Shown here in pieces: positions 1 through 9,524 of a stretch of 64,000 nt of DNA. The DNA is taken from the NCBI GenBank assembly GCA_001414485.1, contig LLEY01000077.1, positions 1 to 64,000 of the forward strand, given 5' to 3'. The notes below the pieces were generated by a model, which did no database searches, had not been told where the DNA came from, and worked only from the letters and a program-made list of their open reading frames with translations. The number at the start of each line of letters is the position of its first letter. Position 1 is the first letter of the stretch. Position numbers and translations under genes: made by a program. The DNA is from Calycina herbarum. Lineage: Eukaryota > Ascomycota > Leotiomycetes > Helotiales > Pezizellaceae.

Positions 1-579
1 GGGACTTTGAGGTTGTTTTGCCGTCGAATTTCTTTTTGCTTTCGGGGGGGGGTTTGAAGCTTTTGGGGGATGTTGTATGCTGGATTGTAGGGGTCTGGAT
101 TTGGGATTTGGGGTTTAGCCTTTTTTGAGGTAGGGGGGAGGAGGGGGAAGAGGGGGAAGGTGGGAATAGAGAGGGGAATGATGGAGGGGAATGATGGAGG
201 GGATGGGGAGTTAGAGAAAGGAGTTCCGAAAAGATTGGGTGGGGGGGCTTTGTTGCGAGAGGGAGGGGATGTTTATAAAGGGGTATTCGGGGGGTGTTTG
301 GGGGGTGTTGGAGATTGCGAGAGGGGGTTTTATTTGAGTTGTTTTTGTGTTGGAGAGGGTTAGCTGGGTTGATTGGGTGAGTAGGTTCGAGGGGTTGGAA
401 GTGTAACAACAGGTGATGGATAGATACGAAGGGACAACGTATGTGGAGGAGAAAGAATGGTTGGGGGGCGGGCTTTGGTGGTATGATGAAGTCTGGATTT
501 CTATGGGGGAAAAGAGGGGATGTGTGAGTAAGGATATCTGGTGATTACTGTAATAAGAATATAATTTGAGAGAGAGGGG

Positions 580-660
580 GTTTTTGCTGTCGAAATATCT
601 TCTACCGTCGAAACCGAAATGAGATTTTACTTCTTCTGTTTTGGGAGGGGGAAGGGGGGT
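580..660. repeat. Dispersed GTCGAA-block repeat, copy 1
   Basis: This segment contains TGTCGAAATATCTTCTACCG followed by TCGAAAC, then a run ending in TTCTGTTTTGGGAGG. The same arrangement recurs at 1205-1275. The two copies match over most of about 65 bp with small indels, so this looks like an old duplication or a repeated promoter block. Its function is unknown. Confidence 0.6.
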
Positions 661-1204
661 ACAAAGTCAGTTGTTTTTGAGGTGAGGCTTTACGTTGGCG
701 AGTGCGGATAACCTTTGTTGATGGATTTCCTTTTGTGAAGTGGATTCAATGAAGATGATATTCACCATCAGAGAGATAATCTTGGGCCTTTGGGGGAGAA
801 GAGAGTAAATGGCTGTGCTGTTTTTATAGAGAGGGCTGAGGTGGTTTGGACATGGGGAAAAACTTTGAGGTTTACAGAATGAGACTTTTGGGTTGAAATG
901 AGGACAGGTGTTTTTTGGAGGAGGGATCTAGTGTATGATGATGTATGGTTGGTTAAGTAAGGAGGTTTGGGTGCCAGTAAATTGTGACGGGTGGGTGATA
1001 AATAGAAAGGGACAATGAATTGTTTTCTAATAGACAGCGAAGGAGGCAGAGTAGGCAGAGAAGGAGAACAAACGGTGTCGGGTCTTGGGTACTCGGTTGG
1101 TGATATGAATTTGAGCTCAAATATCTCATGGGAGTTAAGCGGTGTTTCAGAGTTAAGTAAGAAGATCTGGTAAAGACTGGTGCTAAGAATATGTATTTTG
1201 GGGA

Positions 1205-1275
1205 GTTTTTACTATCGAAATATCTTCTACCTTCGAAACGAGGTTTTACTTCTGTTTTGGGAGGTGGGGAGAAAG
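1205..1275. repeat. Dispersed GTCGAA-block repeat, copy 2
   Basis: This is the second copy of the block at 580-660. It has ATCGAAATATCTTCTACC, then TTCGAAAC, then TTACTTCTGTTTTGGGAGG. Both paired TCGAA sites keep the same spacing as in copy 1. Confidence 0.6.
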
Positions 1276-2093
1276 AAGGAGTAGGGGAGGGGCGCGAAGA
1301 AGTAAAATTTCGGGGTTACTCAAGTAGTCTTTAGGTATATGTGATATGTGGAATGCGGTGTGGGTGATACAGGAGTATACCAGGTGATGTGAGTTCAAAT
1401 TGGTAAGCTTGAGTAAATGCAAAGTCCAATTCATCTTGGGCTTTTTAAAGAGGGGAGGAGGATGGGGTCACGGGTGCTGGTGTTGGTGTTGGGATCTAAG
1501 TCTCTCCAAGGTTGGGGATGATTTGGAAAAGGGAGTGGAAGAGGGTTTATCTGGTGGTTCTATTCTATAACTTGATTATAGAAGTGATTGGTTGAGGGGT
1601 GTGTTAGTGTTATTGTCGAATTTTTAGTCCAGCTTCGTTTTTGAAAGATGTAGTTTTGTGATCTGGGAATAGGGGAGTTCTGTCGAGTAGGGTCGTGTGA
1701 CTAGTTTTCTGGTTTGTGTGGTTTGGTTTGGTTCGTGGGCCACGGAATAGGCTAGGGAAGGTAGAGTTGGGAATGGTAGGTGAGGCGGATGAGTGGTTAG
1801 GAAGGCATTAAAGGTAATTGGGGGGATTGTATTGTTTTCTTGAGATTCGGAGGGGGAAGAACTAAAATTGTCTGACTGATGAGTAGAAAGTTAGATAATT
1901 AAGAGCTGTTTGGAAGTTCCTCTTTGTTGAATTTGTTCTTGTAGTTTAGATGCTTATCTGGTGATTCATTAATTTCTTCTTCTAACAGTTTCGAAAGAAG
2001 TTGGATTGAATAGTACGGCATCCTAATTAACACTTTTTACTAATAACTAAATCGTAAATTAGAAATCTTAAAACGTAAATTTCAGGTATCTAG

Positions 2094-2140
2094 GGAGAAA
2101 GAGAGAAAGAGAGAAAGAGAGAAAGAAAAAAGAGAAGAGG
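2094..2140 (+). repeat. Microsatellite, GAGAGAAA unit
   Basis: About four tandem copies of an 8-bp GAGAGAAA unit run into an A-rich tail. This is simple sequence within an AT-rich stretch, and no function is visible. Confidence 0.85.
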
Positions 2141-3504
2141 TAAGTTAAATAGTAGTCTCTCTACTTTACTCGTTATCACCTAGCCCTTAACTTTTATATT
2201 ACACTTAATAAAGATAAAAATGTTTGCTTTTATTTAAGTATATAGACTCCTCTTACCTACGCTAGGAACAACTTTCCCCCGCCTTATCCCGCCCCCTCTT
2301 TTCGCTCTCTCTACTCTCTTTATCGTAACCCCCCCCCCCCTCGTATCTTCACTATCGTATACGTACTTTAAGAGAATTAAAGAGTCCGAGGAGTAAAGAG
2401 AAGGCTAGGTAGCTAGGAAAAGTCTTCTTGTAGCTGTATAATGTCTTAGCCACTTTAGGAAAGGCAGGCATTTTAAGCGAGAAAGTAAACATGTCTTACC
2501 CTGTACTCGCTTTGCTCGTCTCTATCTCTTTCCTATACTATAAGTATACGCTCTCTTCTAAATCTATTTAGAATAGTAATTAAGCGTAAGAAAGAGTTTA
2601 AGACTGCAAGGATATATAGTAAGTTTACTGGGGTAAGAAATGCAGGTATAAGTAGGTGTAGATTTCCGATTTCCGATTTGCGACTTGGTTTTTAGTAAAA
2701 GTGGCGAAACAGGACTCCGTAAATGGGGAAAATTGGGTGTTTAGGTGGATGTGTGAGTCAATTATTATAGAGGTGTGCTAGGTTTTGAATAAAAAGGAAG
2801 GCAATACAAATTCTTCTTAATATATAAGGAAGATGGTCAGGTTCGGTGCGTCGAGCCAGGCGAAACAATAATTGTCTATGTCAAGTGAATCAAGTGCTGC
2901 TACTTTTAAGAGATAAGTCAATTAAGGATATATCATAACTGCTTATACTGTAGTATTTCAGGCGGGTGGCCAGAGGGTTATTGCTGTCGAATTATTTTTT
3001 ATTGTCGAAAGAGGGATTGAAGTTATAGGTTTCGAATCTAGTCGAGAGGTGGTTAGGGGGTGTTTTGAACAAGGTTTAATTTGCTATTCAAGCTAGGGTA
3101 ATTAGGCAGTATAGGTAGGCAGTATAGGTAAACAAAGTTTTCAGCTCTCTTACAAGGACAAGTTCAAGTGATTGTCGTGTTTTAAGGATCAAGGAGGAGA
3201 GTGGACGGGTGGGGGGTTTATCTGATATTCTGGGAGTTGGGAACAGTCTCGAATAACTTCGAAGAGCTTTGATGGAATTTTGAAAATGAGGTTTGGGTTG
3301 GATTGGATTTGATTAGGTCGAGTTTAAGTAAGCAGAAAGATAAGTAAATAGGTAGGTAAGTAAATATGTAGGAAAGTATGACTCCAAGTGTGAGGTGGTT
3401 AATAAATAGAAAGTGATAAGGACTCTTTTCCGGTATAGGAGTAAAAAGGACGAGAAAATTCTTGTCAGTGTCAGGCGTCGGGCTCTTGGTGATGAACTAA
3501 ATTA

Positions 3505-3532
3505 CTTGGGCAAGTATTTAGTGAACGCCCTT
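3505..3532 (+). repeat. Left terminal inverted repeat of the Tc1/mariner element
   Basis: This 28-bp sequence is the exact reverse complement of 5153-5180. It directly follows a TA dinucleotide. Confidence 0.95.
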
Positions 3533-3627
3533 CAGCTCGTCACCACTTTTTTAGCACCAAAATGATGCAATCACCACCTAAACACCTACTTTTCCCCTTG
3601 TAATTGAACAAGAACCACAACACCAAA

Positions 3628-5017
3628 ATGGCTAAAAAAACACAGAAAGTCAAAGGGGCGTGCAGAGCTTATACGAAAAACCAGCCGCCGTGAGGTCCCT
3701 GTCTGACAACGTACTATAATTGTTAGCAGAAGTGGACAGAATACCAACTAGGAAGAGTCACTTCAATAGACAGGCAGAGATGACGAGTCTGTCCCTGTTT
3801 CGGAAACTGGGGTTCGGGATATTAGAAAGAGGGCTAGAGAGAACGCTGCTCGAACTCGGAATGGGAATACAAGGGGCCAACATCTCGATATACCCTCAAA
3901 CGTTCAGAATAAGCCTCGTTCTAGCTAACCGATTAAGCTCACCTCTACGTTACGTAAACGGATCGTCGATAAGGTCACGAACTCGTGAGACGATCGTCGG
4001 AAGTCGAATATTACACACCTTTGCGAGCTTAGACTTTGAGGCAACATAGACCAGCGTAAGAACCTCTTAGAATCGTCCTTTCAACAAGCCTTATACGATG
4101 CTGGTTACTCCTTTATAAAGAGAGGAATTAAGCCTGAACTTACGCCTGAACATATGAAACAACGAGTTAAATCAGTAAAGCGTCTCCTAGATATAGATTT
4201 ATCCCAAGTTATGTTTATAGACGCTACGGTATTACGTATAGAACTGGACGACGGAGTAGACCACTACTGGCAGAAGAAGGACGAATACTACTACAAAGAC
4301 ATACGATGTAAGACAGTTAAGGGATATTCTGATAGACAGTTCTTTAGAGCCATCTGCCTAGGTTCTCGCCAAGGTCCCTATCATATATATAACCCGGAAA
4401 CAACACAGGAGATCAAGAACGCGGAGGCTTATTTAGCCGAGGCCAATGTAGCATGGTTACACACTGCAGAACGCCAATTTAAGAAGCAGGAAAGGGCTAA
4501 GGAGGAGTACTAGGCTAGTAGAGGACGTAAGGTACCTGGAAAGAGAGCCGAATTACATAATTTCTTACACAAGCTGGCATATAGGCGTGGTGACAGGGGC
4601 AAGGGAGAGGTGGACTGGTACCGGCTTTGTAAGAGATATCTTAAGCCAAAGCTTATTCCTTGGTATAAGGAACTACGTAAGTTAGGACGAGGCAAGGTAA
4701 TACATTTGGTTATAGATAATACTAGCCCTTATTCTCACAAAGTAACGAAGGACGTTCTATACTACTATTCTGTCTAGCGGCTCCTTCACCCTACGCAGTC
4801 ACCAGATATAAATGCTATAGAGCAGATTTAGAGATATATAAGACAGCAGCTACGTAAGAGAAAGGTCTAGCCTAGGAATAAGGAGGATTTAAAACGTATG
4901 TAGGTAGAGGAGTGGAACCGGGTACCTCAAAGTGTAATAGATAATATAATAGTAAAGCTTAGAAAGACTCTTGAAAAGGTAGTAAAGCATAGAGGAGATA
5001 ATAACTTCCAGGGTTAG
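3628..5017 (+). pseudogene. Tc1-family transposase pseudogene (DD34E), multiple stops
   Basis: Reading frame 2 from about 3770 to 5017 gives a recognisable Tc1-like transposase. There is a degenerate N-terminal helix-turn-helix/basic region. The catalytic triad follows: first Asp in MFIDATVLRI (about 4222), second Asp in HLVIDNTSPYSH (about 4710), and the Glu in QSPDINAIEQI. There are 34 residues between the second Asp and the Glu. The longest clean piece is 4154-4513. At least eight in-frame stops interrupt the frame: five TAG after 4500, two TGA and one TAA before 4060. Several TAG stops sit where the family usually has Trp (TGG to TAG), and the TGA stops could come from CGA. Both fit C-to-T repeat-induced point mutation. 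An ATG at 3628 in frame 1 may be the old start, displaced by a small indel. Confidence 0.85.
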
Positions 5018-5152
5018 ATTTAAATAAAAGGTCTAAATAGCTTCATTTTCTACTACTTTATTTATGATTTCACCTAAATTTACGTTGTACATAGCTGACA
5101 GTAGTGAAAAGGGGGGAGTCTGTGTAGCCGAGAAATGAGCTGAAAATTAGGT

Positions 5153-5180
5153 AAGGGCGTTCACTAAATACTTGCCCAAG
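5153..5180 (-). repeat. Right terminal inverted repeat of the Tc1/mariner element
   Basis: This 28-bp sequence is the exact reverse complement of 3505-3532. It is directly followed by the TA target duplication at 5181-5182. Confidence 0.95.
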
Positions 5181-7553
5181 TAGGTTTCTCGCGGAAATAA
5201 AGCAATGTCCCCACCAAGCCATTTCTTGTGTACACTGCGTATGCTGTCTTCTGGAATAATTCAGATGAACATTATATTTTACTACACTTAGTCACCGTTT
5301 AAGTTGTATATATCTGTGGACGGAGGTGTTTTACCGGCGGATGTTCTTTTGTTGTCGAAATGGGAGTTTGAAAAGAGAGGGATTAGAAGTTAATTGCTGT
5401 AAGAGGGAGGTCTCGGTAACTCTTGTGAGTGAGATTTTTTTTACAAGGCTTAGGTTAACTATGTAATTAGTTTTCTTCTTGTTATACTAAGGGGGGGAGT
5501 GTGACGGGATTTTTAATCCTGGGGGAATTGGTAAAGAACACTAAGAGAGAGATGTGTTATGTCTACTCTTGAGATATACATGCACTGCTTAGGTTTGTGG
5601 TGTATCTTCTATCTTTGAAATGTTCGAATTTTTATGAGTTTATTCGACTGGAATTTTACTTTATTTAACAGTAGATTATAATAAACTAGTGTTCGAACTG
5701 AGTTTGTGGTTGATTGATTTGTGAAGGCACATCCAGCAGTGCACTATGTTATATCGAAGAAGTGCATGCAGTTGGGAGCGCTACATATAGTTAGGGGACA
5801 TTGCGTGCCAGTCACTCAGGCTTCGTCATTATAAAGTTTTGTGGGTGTTCGCTGTTGGGTTTGTTTCTTTATTATAAAGTGGAATGGCATGAGATTAGGA
5901 GAGAAAACATGGTTACGTAGGCTCTCACACTTGGCTCTTCAATTAAGTATCGTCGTTGTTAGAACCCTGACGTAGTGATGTTTCAAGCGCGGGGTAAACA
6001 AGGAATCGCGTCAGGATTTCTATTGATCCACGTGTACTACTCGCTGCTGAGAATGGAGAGCACGCAACATGACCTTTCGTTATGCAATAAAATCATGGGA
6101 AAATGCAAATTTTCCAAAGTAGAGCTCTGAAGCGTTTGATTAAGCATCTCGAAATAATTGTGTAATGAAGTGGAATATATACTATGTGACCAAGAGAAGA
6201 TAAACTTGACAATGTAGAACCCACTTCACTCACCGATTCTAGAACTATTAGAGAAGTTTCTTATGATCCCGGATTCACAATTGTCTTCGTTTTAGAATTT
6301 TGAAACATTTCTGCCATCGTTCTTTGAGCTAACAACAGTTTTTTTTTGAAAGTATTGATTCATTCATTAAGTAAAACAAGAACTACAGTAACACGGTAAC
6401 ACCAGAAGTTGTGATGAAGAGAAGCTAGGGAACGGATTTTTGCGGAAGAAGAACTTCAAAAGCCAAACGTTATTTCATTCAAAATTCGATTTCAAAGTGC
6501 CGATATCCACCATGTTCAACAAACCCACATTATCGCACCAACCTCCGATTTTTGCAAAACCTCACCCCAAGGCCGGATCGCCAAATTCTGGAGATCAAAG
6601 TGCCAACAAAACTCTGGCGATAAAAACAAGTCAGTGATTCCCGACGAATCCCGATTCTCTCCCTTCTCCATTCTCAAAACATCAATCCCCCAGATCACCT
6701 AATACTTCGTCCCAGGCGAAACAGTCCATAGCGGGACCCAGCAAAGCAGGGTTTATTTAGGAGGCCCCGTTATGCCTGGGACGAAGTATTTAGTATCGTC
6801 CACTTTGGCACGAGCTTTGTCGTTCTCCACAGGAGAGAACCTTATTACAACTAGTTCTGGTGAAATTGTTGAATCCTCAACCTTGTCTATAATTTCTATA
6901 TCTCCGGTAGTCCAAAATTCGACATGGGTTTACTCCCCACCCGGACCTTTAAGGAAATTTGAGAACTTGGCTCACAAAAAGATGGCCCCATTTCCAGGGG
7001 GAGCCTGTAATGTCTTACTTACAAGGGTATCGGGTTGAAAACGAGTTAAGCGAGACCGCGGAACAGGGGAAAGAAATTTCCTACAAGATGGGCAACTTTA
7101 AAACGCCACATAAAGCTAGCGACACGTGGGGTAGTTGTACAAAAGCAGTTAATGAATCATCTTGTTGCACAATAAAGTGTTTCTTGAAGGTATGAGTGAC
7201 TTCTTTGCCCATCCCACTCTGCGAGGCATTTCAAGACAATAAAAGAGCGGAAGTTTGATTCGAGAACATACAATTATTCTGTAAGCTAAATATACGTGCG
7301 TTATGAAACTCCTCCCATGCGTATGCGCAGATATATACATCAAATCATCAAGTATGCACATTGAACCTCTCTCATCCACCAATCAATATCGACCACGCTT
7401 TGACAAAAGAAAAGATATTAGGCCTTTGGAAAGGACACTACAGAACTAACCGAAACCCGCCAGAGAAGTAAAAGAGATCCTGGTTGGAAATGTCGTTGTT
7501 GTTGTTTTTTCGAATCATTAAATATTAAGGGGTGTTTCGTTGCTATATTGTGC
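5181..7553. other. Intergenic between transposon and laccase 3' end
   Basis: No gene is supported. The stretch contains isolated GTCGAA motifs near 5350 and a strong hairpin at 6699-6793. Open frames at 6440-6698 and 6772-7195 overlap on both strands and resemble no family I recognise. Confidence 0.55.
6699..6793. repeat. Large imperfect palindrome (hairpin)
   Basis: AATACTTCGTCCCAGGC at 6701-6717 is perfectly complementary to 6774-6790. An inner stem pairs ATAGCGGG (about 6728-6735) with CCCGTTAT (about 6766-6773), allowing one G-T pair, so nearly the whole 95 bp can fold. It may be a foldback remnant of a small transposable element or a structured non-coding RNA. No target duplication is evident. 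Confidence 0.7.
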
Positions 7554-9524
7554 TTAAATTCCGGAATCATCTTGCTCGAAGAGTGCTGATGTGGAGTAAG
7601 TATCCCAAGTACTGCAAGTATCGGCGTAAGTGGCGGCGTCCGTCATAGTGAGGGCAATATTGTCTTCGTCTTCAACGAATTGCATAGCGAATCCCTCAGA
7701 TGCGTGCCAGGCAATGTGGCAGTGGAGCAACCAAGTTCCTGGGTTGTCCTTCTTGAAGGCAATTGCAACGTGGCCGTTTGCTGGAAGGGAGGCAACGTCT
7801 CGCCGTGGGGGGTTGACTAAATTGACAGCTGTGCTGGAAGGATCGAAACTTCCGGTTGTTTGAGAGATCACCCACTGGAATAAATTAGCATACGGTATTC
7901 TCTTTGACTCGGGAGCCGGGAGCAGTGAGTGAGAATAAAACCCGCTCCCGACCACTAAAAATAGAAGCTCAAAAAGGGGAAAGAGAAAAGCTACATACGA
8001 AGTCGTGACCATGGAGATGAATCGGGTGGGTTATCCCAAAGCCAGTGGTATCCTCGATGACATAGACGGCCCATATATCAGTGTCAGAAGTAGTAGTAAG
8101 TGCTTCAACATTGTACTCAGTAGGCCAGATAGTCTCGTTGTTGAAGATCTTCAAGGTCGTGGGAGCAGACCAGTCAAGCTTAAGGGTGGAGGAGTTGAGA
8201 GTCCATTTGAAGTAATCGTCGAAAACGAATCCGAGAATCTCTTCTTGGATAGCACTTGAGGAGTAGGTACCGACGTCGAGGGCAAGGTGAGGAACAAGGT
8301 TCTCGACTGGTTCATCACCACAAGTAGCAGCTCGAGTAACCGAAGAGGTGGTAGTTGGATCAGCTGTGCTGGTGGCATCATATCTTATGATTCCAGTAAT
8401 GTCTGCAGCTCCGTCGTTGTTTCCACAGGCTGTAACTAAGCCTGCTCTGAGCCAATAGTCACCAGCAGTGGCGTTTGCGGTTACTAGAATATCGTATCTT
8501 TGACCGATAGAGACAAAAAGATTGTTGGTAGAGTATGGAACGATTGGAACAAGATCCATTCCAATTACCTGGAACGAGTGTCCATCAATGGAGAATTGGA
8601 AGTGAGAGTCAAGAGCGGAGTTAACAAGACGAATTCTGTATGTCTTTCCGGATTCGAAAACGTTGACGTGCTTCTTACCACCGCCTACACAATTGGCGTC
8701 TGTGCTGGTGCTGCAATCGAAAGTGTTGGTACCGTTAATAAGTCCGCCTGGCAAGACTGGAGGAGCTCCCTGTTTGGCAGCATCCCAGAGTTGAGGAGCT
8801 GGTATGTGAGACCAATCTGAGAGGAAGATCATGCCGAGATCCTCATCGTAGTTGGCGGTAGCTGGGCCATTTATGATCATAGGACCGAGGAGTCCATCAC
8901 TGCTTTTTATTAGACTTGAAAATGGTTTGGAAGAGAGAAACTCACCCATATTGCAATGTGAAGTGGGAATGATACCAAGTTGAACCGTATTGAGTGACTT
9001 GAAATTTGTAGGTGAGTGTGTCTCCGGGGGCGATAGGGCATTGAGTTACTCCTGGAACTCCATCATACTCAACAGAGTTAAGTTGACGAATTCCGTGCCA
9101 ATGAACTGCTGTACCATTGTGCTCAAGGTTGTTGGTAACATGGATGATGAGATTGTCACCCCAATCGGCAACGATAGCTGGGCCAGGAACTGTTCCATTG
9201 AAGGACAAAACTTGACGAGTGTATCCATCAGCTGCAAGTGTGGTGTTCTCAACGGACAACCAATACTGGTAAAGTTAGTAATAGACATCAGAAGAAGCTT
9301 GGGACTCTTACCTCTCGAGTGACTCCAGTGTCTGGGGTGTTGTCGTAGTAGTCGGTATCGATGTTAAAGCCGGTTCCCCAGCAGCCTCTGGCTGTAGCAG
9401 AGTGTACGCAGTCTGTTGTAGTTTGGCGCGAAGCGAGGATTAAGTCCGAAACGGATGGGATAGCAGATGCTAAAGTTCTGCTGGCCAAAGCCGCAAGAAT
9501 TGAAGTAAAGAATGTGTTCTTCAT
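7554..9524 (-). CDS. Secreted multicopper oxidase, asco-laccase
   Basis: Predicted to oxidise phenolic substrates outside the cell while reducing O2 to water. Four exons (9524-9312, 9265-8946, 8899-7999, 7874-7554) join in frame to 584 residues. Residues 1-20 form a signal peptide. All four copper motifs are present: HWHG (126-129), WYHSH (168-172), [10 protein letters not shown] (469-478) and [12 protein letters not shown] (529-540). The protein ends in DSGI, like the C-terminal plug of mature ascomycete laccases. The residue ten after the T1 cysteine is Phe540, where most ascomycete laccases carry Leu. Intron 3 (7998-7875) is homologous to an intron in the DUF2235 gene at 25.8 kb. Intron 2 ends in a tandem AAGCAG acceptor, so one residue is ambiguous; I chose the second, giving QYGDG. 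A TATA box lies about 100 bp upstream. Confidence 0.95.
7875..7998 (-). mobile_element. Introner-like intron (laccase intron 3)
   Basis: This 124-bp phase-0 intron runs from GTATGTAGC to CTAATTTATTCCAG. Over its whole length it aligns with the 127-bp intron 25863-25737 of an unrelated gene. The shared core includes ACTCACTGCTCCCGGCTC. The arms TCGGGAGC and GCTCCCGA can form a stem, and both arms change compatibly in the other copy (TCGAGAGC with GCTCTCGA). Homologous introns in non-homologous genes with a conserved fold are the defining trait of introner-like elements known from fungi. Confidence 0.85.

Larger units (their letters stand above)
1..3504. other. Intergenic: purine-rich and AT-rich non-coding DNA
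   Basis: No gene is supported here. Bases 1 to about 1900 are strongly skewed, G/T/A-rich and C-poor on the + strand, so the - strand is pyrimidine-rich. That would fit the promoter or 5' leader of a - strand gene lying left of the window (inference). Short blocks with GTCGAA recur at about 20, 588, 609, 1213, 1613, 2985 and 3003. From about 2040 to 2650 the DNA becomes AT-rich, holds a GAGAGAAA microsatellite and a C10 run near 2330, and looks like a decayed repeat. The short open frames here have low-complexity products and no recognisable domain. Confidence 0.6.
3505..5180 (+). mobile_element. Tc1/mariner-type DNA transposon with perfect ends, inactivated
   Basis: The 1676-bp element is bounded by 28-bp perfect terminal inverted repeats at 3505-3532 and 5153-5180, starting CTTGGGCAAGTATTTAGTGA. 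It is flanked on both sides by TA (3503-3504 and 5181-5182), the target duplication of the Tc1/mariner superfamily. It carries a transposase remnant in forward frame 2. The ends are undamaged while the coding part has many stops, so the copy could only move if a related intact transposase acted in trans (inference). Confidence 0.93.

Noticed and set aside
160..363. Small Gly-rich open frame on the + strand
   Set aside because: It is a product of the G-rich skew; the translated sequence is low complexity.
380..400. GGTTCGAGG resembling a tRNA B box
   Set aside because: No A box or cloverleaf can be formed at the right distance.
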